The notes beneath the pieces are model-generated. The model worked only from the letters and a program-made list of their open reading frames with translations. It had not been told where the DNA came from and did no database searches. DNA of 64,000 bases from Coffea arabica (lineage: Eukaryota; Streptophyta; Magnoliopsida; Gentianales; Rubiaceae). The stretch lies in the NCBI RefSeq assembly GCF_036785885.1, contig NC_092317.1, positions 4,404,501 to 4,468,500 of the forward strand, given 5' to 3'. Of this stretch, positions 9,906 to 22,871 are shown one piece after another (the stretch's first letter is position 1; every line of letters begins with the position of its first letter). Position numbers and translations under genes: made by a program.

Positions 9906-12033
9906 AAACTGACTACTTACTGGTTGAAGAGGTTTCAGTCTAATGGTTAAAATTAAAATCCTAAAAATTAAATGTCTTGGATTCTAATCCTCTGCTCCCT
10001 CCTTACTTTTTAAATCTCATATCTCATCTACTGGAAAAGAAATTTGTTTTAAGAAAAATTGACGACTCACTGAACCCGTTAAAAACGTCCAATGTCAATA
10101 TATGCATGTTTATGATTTTAAAGAAAAGTGTAATCAAATTGTTCTGAGTGCTACAGAACAACAACGAGAAGAAAACCCTCCAGCCATTGTACCACAAATC
10201 TCCACTATTCATTATGAATTCGATTACACAAGTCAATTCTGATTTTGGACAGGTCTCAGAGGGTAAAACGGGATGGGAAAACTGTACTCAAGCAACTCCA
10301 TAGTGGACTGCCCTTGATATTCACTAGACGATTGTTGCCCCAAAGCAGGGCCCATATGTATTATACAGAGTTATCATGCATTCAATGGGAGAGCCCAATG
10401 AGTTTGAGAAAGTACGTCCAGGGCATTTCCCAAGGCCGCTAGCAACCCAACAGAATTTATGATGCAAAGTTTGTCTTTTGCTTGGTTAAGCAACCAGATG
10501 CTTAAAATGCTTAAAGACTCGAACCAGATCTGGGTCTATACGATGATTTCCTACACTATTAGAACAGACTAAAATGGGTGTTTATTGTTTGTTCTCATAA
10601 TCACTATTGCCTAATGTTGCAAAAAGTTATATATTAGTCTTTTTCGTTAAATAGCAGTACTAGTATATATTGTAAAACAAGAAATCATTGAGTTTTGTTT
10701 GCCATTTTGTTAGGCTTTTTTTCCAGAAAAAATATTAGACACTTTAATGAGGCATTTAAATAGGTTTATCTGAACGCAAAACCAAGTCCAAAGGAACGAG
10801 GATATGGCTTTATGTACACATAGGCTTCATTATTGAAACAAAACAAAAGATAGAAATTAATATCCGATGATCGTTCAATTATTGGCCTGTAGTCACATCG
10901 TATCCTAAGCCTTATCTTTTAATCTTCTTGGAAAATTCAAGCAAGGCATTGTCACTTTTAAGCCCTTAAAGTCACGTGAGTTGTGACCACTTCTGCGATT
11001 ATTTTTCTACTGGATGACTAGGATCTGATAGCACTTCTCCAACCACTGGCCTTGAGTCTTGACTGACCCTTAACTTAAGGGTCTGAATTGTAAGTAAAAG
11101 AGAAATGGACGCTTAAACTTGAGAATGGTCGTTGAGGAAGTCCAGTATGTTGAGAAGTAACAACATGTCCTGGAAAAAAGCTTTTTGAGCAACTACAAAA
11201 ATTAGAGCCAAAAAATGATCAAATAACTGGGAAGGAGGCTGGGCTGTTGTATGTTTATGCAGGATTTCTGAATATGTTTAATCTAGTTTTGAGAGAAATA
11301 TAATCCATTCATTCAATCGATAAAACGAAGTGAAAGTTTACAGCAAGTTATTCCAACAAGATACAAATCTATGTATATTTTCAAGGAACTTATAATATGA
11401 TCGCAGAAGTATTCGTACATGTGGCTGAAAATAGGGTTAGGATAAATTTAAATTAGATATACCGTATAATCCTACTTTCTAGGCACTAGATTAAGAGGTT
11501 AGATTGATATTTTTCGTGATTTATGTTTACATTGATTTCAAAACAATAATACGACACCTGCTCACCAGATTTACCAGCTGGGCGTAAACATACCCGGGAA
11601 AATAGCTGTATGAGGATAAGCTAAAAACAAGCAGAATCTCCGGCCACTCGCTCCAGCAGTCAAGTCAACACAGCTACCTCCGCTGTGCCTCTTTCCACTC
11701 GCACTCCGCACCATTTCTGCTTTTACTAGTATTTCTCGTTTTACTTGCTCAAAAGTCTAAGCAAGACTCATCACTGCCAGCCCCGCATGATAAAACCATT
11801 AATCATCGAATCCATTCGTGTAACCGAAAAGAAAGGCCTCCTGAAACTGACAAAATTTCCGGCTATAACTGGTACTGCTTTCAGCTGAATTCCATTGCAA
11901 GTTGCACAAATGTCTGCATTCAGTAGTTTATTTGAGTGTACTGATTCTGTCTTGTCTGTCTCCGTAGGCCCTTTTTAAGCGAGGATCGCGTGTACGATCA
12001 TTGGCCTCATAGGTGACTGAACACAAGCCAAGA
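9906..12033 (+). other. Upstream region and 5' UTR of the alpha-mannosidase gene
   Basis: About 2.1 kb with no supported gene. The ORF at 10245-10442 has no recognisable domain. From about 11570 base composition becomes more GC-rich with C-rich stretches near 11640-11720, consistent with a promoter-proximal region and 5' UTR. A possible AG acceptor (TCTCCGTAG/GCCC near 11967) hints at a 5' UTR intron, unproven. Confidence 0.45.
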
Positions 12034-15000
12034 ATGGCTAACAAGTTGATGCTGCTGATTTTTGTTGTGGCTTTTGCTTTGTGCGTGGAATCAAAGTATA
12101 TGGTCTACAATACCGGTGCCAAAATTGTGCCTGACAAGCTTAATGTTCATTTAGTTCCTCATTCTCATGATGATGTTGGATGGCTCAAAACTGTTGATCA
12201 GTACTATGTTGGTTCCAATAATTCAATACAGGTTCCCCTCTTTGCATTTTTTAACTTGATTTATTGTAATTCAGTACTCTGCTGCTGCTGCTTCTTCTTC
12301 TTCTCTCTCTCTCTCTCTCTTATTGGTGACCACAATGTATGACTTATTATGCAGGGTGCTTGCGTGCAAAATGTGCTGGATTCTCTCATTCCGGCATTAC
12401 TGGCGGATGAGAATCGAAAATTCATTTATGTTGAACAGGTTTAGTAGTTGATATTGGCAATTCATATGGAAAGTTTTGTGCTTTATACTTTGTGGTTATT
12501 TAGAGGGATCTCAAACAAGGAAAATTGATGAAGTGGGGTTGATTGGACAGGCCTTCTTCCAGAGATGGTGGAGGGATCAGAGTCCTGCAATGCAGAAGAT
12601 AGTCAGGCAACTAGTTGATGCCGGCCAACTAGAGTTCATGTATGGAGTTAATAGATCCAGACAGTACATTCTGAGCATTCTAAGAGTCAAGATATAGATA
12701 AGAAAGGAAATTGACTACTGACTAATGGTGTCAAATTTCTGTTTCGTTGAGTTCAGTAATGTTGTTGTTTAGGAAACTGTAACAAACATGTGATTTTTAT
12801 TGGGATTATGGTTCTAAAGGATGTATATTATCTTGTCCTTTGATGTAGAAATGGGGGCTGGTGTATGCATGATGAGGCAGCAACTCATTACATTGACATG
12901 ATAGATCAGACAACATTAGGTCACAGATACATCAAGGAGCAGTTCAATGTGACTCCAAGAATTGGTTGGCAGATTGATCCATTTGGACATTCTGCTGTTC
13001 AGGCCTACCTTTTGGGGGCAGAGGTATTATTTTCTAATGGATTGCTGAATATGTGTAGTAGTCGGTGTATAAATTATATTCAATGGTTGATTATTTGCCA
13101 AAAAAAATGTGGATCCTTTGTCGACCATTTTGTTTTCAAAGCTCAATGTGTATGATTGAGGTGAAAATTTGAAGAGAAATGGCCGGTCTTTGTATGGCTA
13201 CATGTCCCAATTTGGGACAACTGATACAAAGCATCTGTTGCAAATGGACTGACTCATGCTTTTTTGTTGGCTTAGCTTGGATTTGACTCTTTTTTCTTTG
13301 GACGCATTGACTATCAAGACAGAGCAAAACGGAAAGCTGAGAAGGCTCTTGAAGTTGTCTGGCAGGGTTCTAAGAGTTTGGGTTCTTCAGCACAGGTTAG
13401 TTGCAGTACTTTTTTAGTTCTCAAGCATTTTTATGACTGCCTATTTTATTACTAGGGATTTAAATGGCAGTCTCTCTCTTTCTCTCACAGATATTTGCTG
13501 GTGCATTCCCAGAGAATTATGAACCTCCAAGTGGTTTTTACTTTGAAGTAAATGATGATTCTGATATCGTGCAGGTATCTATAGAGAAATAAGATAACTG
13601 GTTATTCAATATATGGTGAGTACAAGCAGATGATAATTTTCTTAAATAAACTGCAGGATGATATGAATTTGTTTGATTACAATGTTCAAGATCGTGTGAA
13701 TGATTTTGTTGCTGCTGCTTTTTCACAGGCAAGTCATATTTTAGTTTTAGCTTTTATGCTACGAACTCCACTTGTTCTGAACTTTTGATGCTCATTGTGA
13801 ACAATTTCATCTTTGTTGTCTTCCTACGAATCCAGATATAATTTTCTGTTGTAAAAATTTACTTGCATATTCAGTTGGGTATTTTTTTTTCTGATATAAA
13901 GAAGAAGAAATGCATGTAAATTTTGACTTGACATGATAAGTCAGCTATCTATCCTGATTAAGGGAAAGGAAAATCTGTATAGAGATACGATGGTAACAGT
14001 TGATTTGTCATTTTCTCAAAGGCATTTGCTACAATAGCTCATAATTTGTTGCTTAATTGTTTAGGTGATGTTTTATCAGAAAGAAGCAATTTTAATTCTT
14101 TGTTTCTTTGACAGGCTAATATTACTCGAACAAATCATGTCATGTGGACCATGGGAACAGATTTCAAGTATCAGTATGCTCGGACATGGTTTCGGAACAT
14201 GGACAAGCTCATTCATTATGTCAATGAAGTCAGTCTCACTTTTAGTAAATCGGATTGGTCTATAACTCAAAGTCCTTGTGCTGAATGTCTGCTTTCTTTA
14301 TAAATTGCACCAGCAAATCATCTATTAGTCGTTTCCCATTTTCATGATTTTTCAGATTGTTCAATGCGTTGATCTTTCAATGCACTTGTATGTAGGATGG
14401 CCGCGTCAATGCATTATATTCAACACCATCAATTTATACTGAGGCAAAATATGCTTCTAAGGAGTCCTGGCCTCTTAAAACTGATGATTATTTCCCGTGA
14501 GTCCAAGATTTGGAAGTTAACTTTTTATTGCTGGCTAACAACTTTCTTGGTTTGCTGCCTGTCATTAATCTGGGAATTAATGCTGGTGCTCATCAGATAT
14601 GCAGACCGCATTAATGCTTATTGGACTGGATATTTTACCAGCAGACCTGCAATTAAACGCTATGTTAGAATCTTGAGTGGGTACTATTTGGTAGGTCATC
14701 TGCCGTTTTATCTTAATTGATAACTATGGTGCTGCTGCATATGCAGTATTTCAGTTCTTTGTTCCTAATTAGACTCCTACACATAATCAGGCAGCTAGGC
14801 AACTCGAATTTTTCAAAGGAAGAAATGAAGCTGGACCAAGCACTGACTCATTGGGTGATGCATTAGGGATTGCTCAACATCATGATGCTGTCACTGGAAC
14901 AGAACAGCAACATGTGGCAAATGACTATGCCAAACGTCTATCAATAGGTTACAAGGAGGTAAATTATACTCCAGATGATTGAAACTTTGATGTTTCTTTG

Positions 15001-18000
15001 ATGGTTTGGATGAACTCATTTTCCAGATGATTGGTACTAACTTAAGAACTTTCAGGCTGAAGATGTAATTTCGACTTCACTCGCTTATATAGCACAATCA
15101 TCATCAGAGTCTGGACTTAAATTACAACAGGTATCTATTGGAAGAGCTCTATCAACTTTGCTGATTATTAACTTTATTTCTTCCCAAGATATAATTTTCA
15201 TCAGCACCTTGTCCATTAAAACTAAGCTGCGAATGCTTTTTGCTCTAATTCTAACATATAAGAATCTACCTAATTTTTTACCTTTGTTCGAAAAAATCAT
15301 TGCAGATACTAATCTAAATAGTGGCCTTTGGTTTTTGTCTGGTATGGGAATGCCTTGGACAGATATAAGACATATCTCAACAATTGTATTGAATTGTTTA
15401 GCTTCTGCCTTTGGAATTTATTTATTTGGTTTTTTTTACAAGGGTACATTTTTTTTCTTGAAAGATCACTTAAAAAATAAAATGTCTAACTGAAATCAAT
15501 ATTTTCTGATTGCTTTACAATATGCATGGTGTTTATGGAAGGATCTTCATTTTTGAAGTTTGAAGTTCATTAATCCTTATTACTAAACCAGGGAATGATT
15601 TCTTTTTTCCTTTTCCTCTCTCCTACAAGTAATACTTGTTTCCTTTTTGTTTCCGAGGTTGGTTAGACATTGTTGTTGTTTGTTCATCATGTGCGCTTTC
15701 TATTTGTGGTGATGACTTCATGCAAGAATATCTATTTACCATGGACTATCTCTGTTAGATCAAATCTAAGATAAACTATACCTTCTCCCTTTTTATTCTT
15801 GAGTATCAAGCTGACTGGTTTTGTATTAATTTGATTGTAACATGTCATATTCCCTCTTTTACCAGTGTCCACTTCTGAACATAAGTTATTGTCCTCCATC
15901 TGAAGTTAATTTATCTCCTGGGAAAAAATTAGTAAGTGAATCTCTCTAGAATGCTTTCTATCTTTTTGTATGAGTTTCTCTATTTCCCTTATTAGTAACT
16001 GGCATGAAATAGGCTAGCTATCTAAGATACTGTCTATTTGTAGGTGGTCGTGATCTATAACTCCTTGGGGTGGAAAAGATCTGAGATTGTGAAAATTCCT
16101 GTGAGTATGCATTAGATATTTTATTTACCATCCTTACCTAGCTTTTTGCCCCATTTATTACTGGTAACTATTTCTCTTAACTGGAAACAAATATCATTTT
16201 AGTGTTATCTTTCAACTGACATAGCTTTTCCATTGAACAAGTTTGCTTCTATTGCATTTTGAATTTTGACTTCGATGAGCTTGAAGACAAGTATGCACAA
16301 AGTATAAGTAAATAAATCATTTTGAAAACTGGATATCTAAAAATATGTGGGTACATGAAGTCAAGGAAAAAGGTAAAGAAGCTAATCTATCTAACCTGCA
16401 GTGCGAGCTTTGGATTTGCAGGGAATATAGCCATTTCTTTTTCATTATGCTAACTGAATTGTCGAGAAGATTGTAGTTTGCTTGTTACAGATCTTTGTCT
16501 CCTTGTGCTGACCCTTAATACATTTATTTGAATATCTCTTGTATAAGAAATACTCAGTGGCACATGAGACTATCTTGAAGCAATTCACAGAAGGTCAACT
16601 GAGGCATGAACATCAAGTTTCTCTTACTTTATCCTGGACAGCGATTATCCTACGATATTTTTTTCTTGTCATGTTATACGCTATTACAGTTGGTCCATGT
16701 TTTTAACATCGCTCTGCTAACTGTCTCTCTCATTGTATATTCAAGCAAGACTTCCTTTTCAAAAGAATCTGCAACTTTGCCTGGTATCTACATGCATTAT
16801 TGTATATGGACATCTTTTCTGTTTCTTTTTGCTTTTAGTCCTACATGGTTGTCAGGTTAGCTGTGAGTAACTTCTGATGTTGCAAAACATTAGGCAACTA
16901 AGTTTTCTGCTGTTTTTGAATTCCCAATCTTTTGTCATAAACTTGCCACAGGTTGTCAGCGCGAATGTCATTGTTCAAGATTCCACTGGAAAACAAATCG
17001 AATCACAGATCCTTCCTGTAGTTGATGCTGCAATGGCCCTACGGGAATTTTATGCAACTGCAAATGTTGGAAAATCCCCTGTAGGAGGCCCCCTATATTG
17101 GCTTGCTTTTAAAGTGGAGGTTCCTCCTCTAGGTTTTAGCACATACACTGTCAGTAGTGGTAAAAGAGCAGGTTAACCATCTGATTGCGTCTCTTGAAAG
17201 TTTTTTGTGACTTGTTATTCAGCATATTAATCTCCAAATTTCTTCTTGTTCAATATTCCATTTTTTGTCACCTGTTGTAAGCGCAGCTACTACTTCAGTA
17301 AGGGAGAAGTTCTACAGATCTGATGGGAATCAAAATGATGCTATTGAAGTAGGGCCTGGGAATTTGAAGCTTGTATACTCTGGAAGTGATGGAAAACTGA
17401 CTGGATATATTAATGGCAAAAACATGGTAAATATTTTTCTTTTATGTAATATATCTGCCCCTTATGCAGACTACACTATGAAGGCACACCTAAATAGAGG
17501 GCAAGCTTTTGCTTTGCTAGCATCCCTCTATTTTCCCCTCTCTCCTTTCTACAAACCATCATAAATTTGTAAGAACAGCTGTATGCAAAGGATGTTGTGA
17601 TTTTTACGACATTTTTTTCCTTTAATCATCTTCTTCAAACTTTAAAATTGAGTTAAATTAACATCGATTTTACTAACTGATTTCTTTCTAACAAGGTCAA
17701 GTCCTCTCTAGAGCAATCTTATAGTTATTATGTTGGAGATGATGGTACTAAGGATGTTGCACCTGTGGTGCCTCAGGTATTATACCTTTTAACTTGTGTA
17801 GTTTCCTTAACTTGTTATACTTGTCTTAAACTTTAATGTTTCTTTCCACATGAAAACTAGTTTTATCTTAAAGATCTGTTATTCTCTTTCTCCCCTATTT
17901 CTGTTTGTGTGTTGTCTTCAGCTCAAGATTATGCCAACAGTGCCTAACTGTTACTCTTGAATCTTGAAGGCTTCTGGAGCATATGTTTTCCGGCCTAACT

Positions 18001-21000
18001 CCACATTTCCCATCCAGTCTCAAGAAAAGGTACAAAAATCATGTCAAAAGTTTAACCAATATGATCCCTCATTGCCACTAATAAAATAAAGTTTTATTTT
18101 ATTTTATTTATTTTTTTGATGTAACAGATACCAATTACAGTTCTTAGGGGACCGCTCTTTGATGAAGTTCATCAGAATGTAAATTCGTGGATATATCAGG
18201 TTATTGTGCAACTAATTGATATTTAAGCCTCTTATTCATGTTCCCTTATGTCCACTCCCCCCCCCCCCCCTCTTCCTCCATCAGATTTCTTGTATCATGT
18301 AATGTCAAGAGCTCTAGAAGAATACCATGAGGAGCGTTATGACAGATTGTCTTATTCATCAATTCTTGCGCTCACTGACACTCATCTCCCTGCTCCTTAG
18401 TACCGTCTCTACAGTGGACACAATAAAGCACTATTGTTTTTCAGAGTTTTTATTTCGTCACTAGTGTATGCAACATGTCATTTGTCAGATTACACGAGTC
18501 TACAAGGAAAAGCAGCATGCTGAGGTTGAGTTCATTGTAAGTTGTCAATTTAGTGCATTTATGGATAGAAATCTTTGGGGTATTTCAGTAGATGAAGTTT
18601 CAATTTCAGCTGTGGCTCCTAATCAAGATTTATTTATTCCAGGTTGGCCCCATACCCATTAATGATGGACTCGGCAAAGAGGTTGTAACACAACTTACCA
18701 CCACCATCAAGAACAATAAAACATTCTATACGGATTCTAACGGTCGAGATTTCCTTGAACGGGTTGTTACATAATCCTTTTCTGGTGCATCAAGTTTTAT
18801 TTCCCCCAAGTATAGCACTTTTCTGACGTTTAATTCGTTTTTTTTTTTTTTTTGGTAAAGCTTATTAGATGTTCAAAACTTTTGGATGTTAAAAGGTACA
18901 TTTATATTGTTATATTAACTTTGTTTGCAGATTCGGGACTACAGATCTGACTGGAACCTTCAAGTGAACCAGCCTGTGGCGGGAAACTATTACCCAGTAT
19001 GTTTGTGTTATACTTAATATATGACTCTTAAACCTTGGGTTGCATGAGAAGTGTTTCACTGTATCCAAAAATTCCTATCTTAAAACAAACTATAGAACCG
19101 CTCTTAACAGAAATATGGTGTCTGTTGTGGAAATAGAGCTAATATCCCACAGGAAAGTTTTGTATTCTTAATTTCAATCACCCTGCAGTTTCAAAGGTTT
19201 GACAAAAGCTGCTTTTAAATTTCGGAGTTGTTGGTAACATATGAGCTAATCAGTTGGTTAATGACGAATTACTAAAGCAAAATTTTCATCATGATTACCT
19301 CTTCTTAGTCACGTCTGTGTTGCTTTTGACATACCTAGCGGGTTGGAGAAACTTATGCACAAAGATGTTAATTTACAAGACCTGAACTTTGCAGTTCCTT
19401 TTCTTCAGGGCTTAGCTTATCTTCTTCATTTTACGGTTAAGTCACCTGATTTGTCCCTAATTATCAGAGTTTCTTGCTTTTTGATTCTGGGTTGCTAGGT
19501 TTGCCCATCGCCCGGCATCCTAGCGTGACTTGAATGAATACCTGTGGAATTCTGTTAGCGATTGTTGTCTGGAATTGAACTTTAGATACAGAAAATATTG
19601 CTTGAGTATGTCTTTGATAAAAATAAAACAAATACTGCATGAGTATGTGGGTATCTTGGAGATTTTCTTTTACTTATTTCTATTCTATCATTTCGATTTT
19701 TCAGTACTAATTTCCGTGTTTTACCCAACAGTCAAGCCAGTTACATGAAAACTTGGGATTGGAAATTTTGTACTTCTCAATTAAAATAATTAAGAAGGAT
19801 TAACTGAAAACCGAGAGTGGGAAGGGTGTGGGGAGAGGTGCGAGGGTTAAAAAAAATAAAAATTGATATAGTAACCCGACTAGTACTTACAGGCAGATAA
19901 TCCATTTTAAGTGCAACCCGACTAGTATCTATATTTCCTGTTTGGGACAGGGTGATAATCCATTTTAAGTGTGACTTTTAAAGATTGGTGACGAAAAGAG
20001 TATCCACTTTAATGATTTTTTCCTACGCTAAGTAACTTTTTTCTTCTCTTACCTTATATATGCCATGACCTTGTAACTTGTATATGTAGCTGCACCATTT
20101 ATTGCAGTTTTCAGGTCAATTAGAGAAGGAAGGTTTAAGGTTATATATAGGATATTGGTTATGCACTAGTAAATGGATTCAAACAGTGGCTTTTTCATCT
20201 TTCAGATCAATCTTGGAATTTATATGAAAGATAAGGACACCGAGTTCTCAATCTTGGTTGATAGATCTGTTGGAGGATCTAGCATTTTTGATGGGCAATT
20301 GGAACTGATGCTTCACAGGTTTACTCCATGTTTTTGCATCCTCTTCCCCTGCTCTAAGTCTTGCCATTTCTTTTCCTTTTCTTTTCCTCCTGGTGTTCTG
20401 ATTATGGGGTTAATTTAATAAAGTTAATGTTAGGGTGACTTGTGCACTTTTATTTATTTGTGGGTTACAGGAGACTGCTTGTTGATGATAGTAGAGGCGT
20501 TGGAGAGGCATTAAATGAAACAGTCTGTATTCCTAGTGCATGCAAAGGGTTAACTGTAAGATAGCAAACACTATCCAATTCCTTATTCTCTAGTTGTTTT
20601 ATATAATTGTTTCTGCTTGCTATTGCTACTTTAACAAATGGAGCTAGTGTGGTTGTAATCAGAATTTGGCGTCCAAAAAATCCTAGTTTATCTTAATTCT
20701 TCGCTTCTAGTATGTGTTTTCTAGTTTCCAGAATGTGTGAGTTGTAAAACAACTGGTGATTTATGGTAAAGGTTTTATATAATGTAAGGAAGCGATAATG
20801 AAATTCTTCTCATTTCATAAGTTCATATAATTCTGTTAGTGCTAATAACATGTCTCTCAGGTTCAAGGCAAGTTCTATTTTAGGATTGATCCACTTGGGG
20901 AGGGAGCTAAGTGGCGTCGATCATTTGGACAGGAGATATACTCTCCACTTCTTCTAGCCTTCAGCGAGCAGGTATGGGAAAGACCTCAAGCGATCTTATT

Positions 21001-21801
21001 GCCATTGTGTGAATATTACTATATTCTAACATGATTTTCATATAACACAGGACGGAGATGAGATGACCAATTTTAAAGTTCCAACCTTTACAGGAATTGA
21101 TCCTTCCTATAGTTTACCTGATAATGTGGCATTGATAACTCTCCAGGTATGTTTTGGAATCTAACACGGTACCCTTCAAGCTCCTTCGAATTTTACCATC
21201 TTCTTGTCCAAATTAATGAGTTCATCATATTTTTGTCCTTGTGGTTTATAGGAGCTTGCAAATGGAGAAGTTTTAATTCGCTTGGCTCATTTATACGAGG
21301 TTCTTTTTTCTTTTACATTTATATAGATATTGTTTCATTTTTCTGTTGTGGCCATGTTATATCTTAAGCCACCAACCATACTACAGTGGTGGAAATTTAA
21401 TACTCCACATACTTTGTCTCTACTAGGTTGGAGAAGACAAGGACCTATCAGTACCAGCAAGGGTGGAGTTGAAAAAGTTATTTCCCAATAAACAGGTTGA
21501 GCACGCTGCTTTGGATTCTCATCACTTATATAAGTAACACATTGCATTGGTTAATCACTAATCGCTCCTCATGAACTTCCTCCAGATTATTCAAATTACA
21601 GAAACAAGCTTATCTGCTAACCAGAAGAGGGAAGACATGGAAAAGAAAAGACTAGTTTGGTCAGCAGAAGGTTCAACTCATAAATCCCAAAGGGTTTCAA
21701 GAGGGGGACCTGTTGATCCCATTAAGTTGGTGGTCGAGCTAGCTCCAATGGAAATCCGCACCTTCTTGATCAACTTCAGCAAAAAGTTGTCAACTCTGTG
21801 A
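12034..21801 (+). CDS. Glycoside hydrolase family 38 alpha-mannosidase (lysosomal/vacuolar type), 29 exons
   Basis: Exons: 12034-12231, 12355-12438, 12551-12639, 12849-13023, 13276-13395, 13491-13574, 13657-13728, 14115-14228, 14396-14496, 14597-14690, 14791-14958, 15056-15130, 15866-15931, 16044-16100, 16952-17171, 17287-17426, 17696-17776, 17970-18029, 18128-18199, 18489-18536, 18643-18762, 18931-18996, 20206-20318, 20471-20555, 20861-20971, 21051-21146, 21252-21299, 21427-21495, 21586-21801. All phases close, giving 1013 residues; Arabidopsis relatives such as At3g26720 have about 1019. It trims alpha-mannose from N-glycans in the vacuole or apoplast. Residues 1-20 are a signal peptide. 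Zinc and catalytic motifs of GH38 are present: HSHDDVGW (His45, Asp47), QIDPFGHS with nucleophile Asp167, and QHHDAVTGT (406-414). Several N-glycosylation sequons (NNS, NIT, NST, NET) are present. The intron after exon 7 is GC-AG. A 3' UTR intron at about 21813-21901 is likely. Confidence 0.95.
12291..12320 (+). repeat. CTT/CT microsatellite in mannosidase intron 1
   Basis: Pyrimidine tract TTCTTCTTCTTC followed by (TC)n, just upstream of the intron branch region. It may be length-polymorphic. Confidence 0.85.
15131..15865 (+). other. Intron 12 of the alpha-mannosidase gene
   Basis: 735-bp GT-AG intron. The ORF at 15158-15493 is entirely intronic, low complexity and without a recognisable domain. 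Introns 14 (16101-16951) and 22 (18997-20205) of the same gene are also long and gene-free. Confidence 0.75.
19871..19970 (+). repeat. Partial tandem duplication in mannosidase intron 22
   Basis: AACCCGACTAGTA occurs at about 19873 and 19914, and GATAATCCATTTTAAGTG occurs at about 19896 and 19953. Two unequal copies of one unit lie side by side with different middles. Confidence 0.75.
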
Positions 21802-22871
21802 ACTGCAGCAAGGTAAAGAAACTTTGGTAATGTCCCATTTTAACAACGCTGAATTGTTTTTCCTTCGCATTGATCTTTGAATTGGTTGGCATTTTATGTA
21901 GGTGCAAAAAAGCATGATGATCAGAGTGTATTCTAGTGTTTTGCTTCAATAAAGAATGTTGGGAAAATGTATGGGAATAAGCGGCAAACCACAAGACTCT
22001 TTTTAAAGTTTTGCTGGAATCAGTCAGCAATGAAGCGAAGAGGCAAATTGTGCTGCTTTCTTTTTGGGTCTTTTGTTCCTTCTTTTGTGAAGTTGTCATC
22101 AGAATAATAGCGCATTAGGAATGATTTAGGTCCTATGTTTAAGATGTACTAAATGTAGAAATCAGCTGATATAGATTTGCACCATGTTTTAATTTATGAA
22201 TTATTATGCGATAATTGTCTGAACCGTTTGGCTAATTATAATCAGTAAGGCAAAGTTTTCATCAACCTTGGAATAAAATTAGGTAAAAAGCAACATGGAT
22301 CCGGAAAAAATATTTGAAATTGTGTTTTTAAATATAGAGAAAAAAAATTGTCCTAGGTTTAATGTGTACATGTACTGATTGAAATGATGATGTATCCTCT
22401 AAAGGTTTCTTTAATATCATTTTTAACTCTTGCACCAAATTTTGTTCAATCTTAAAAGTGAAAAAGGAAATGATTAAACTAAGCAGGGCATTAAAATGGC
22501 AACACTTTTTTTTTTTTTTGATAAAATAGAAAATAGTAATACATATTGTTAATGGGTTTTGTTGAGGGGAAACCGCTCTATCACAAAATCCCAAGAACCA
22601 AAAAAAAAAGGGGTGAGATTTCCCAAAAAATCGAGTCAATTAGATTTTTTTTTTCTTTTTCATATAAAAAAATCAAGTTCACTTAAAGATTAAAAAAAAA
22701 AAATGTTGAACTCTATTTCACTTGAAAATCTCAAAAACAAAAAGAGAACTCCAAAAAAATAAATAAACAAAAAGTTGAACTGGATTTTCAAGAAATCGAT
22801 TTCACTTGAATCAAATACAAAAGAAAAGGGAACAACGTTACGAGGAATGGCAAACCGTTGTCCGGAGGAAA
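21802..22871 (+). other. 3' UTR of the mannosidase gene and upstream region of the PPR gene
   Basis: A probable 3' UTR intron spans 21813-21901 (CAAG/GTAAAG to TATGTAG). Strongly A- and T-rich runs follow at 22500-22760. No second gene is seen. An in-frame extension of the PPR ORF upstream of 22872 begins with TTG, not ATG, so it is not counted as coding. Confidence 0.55.

Noticed and set aside
15158-15493. 111-codon ORF within the mannosidase
   Set aside because: Entirely inside intron 12 between two well-phased exons, with hydrophobic low-complexity translation.
22806-22871. Upstream 22-codon extension of the PPR ORF
   Set aside because: It begins with TTG, and the downstream ATG at 22872 gives a typical presequence and family-like length.
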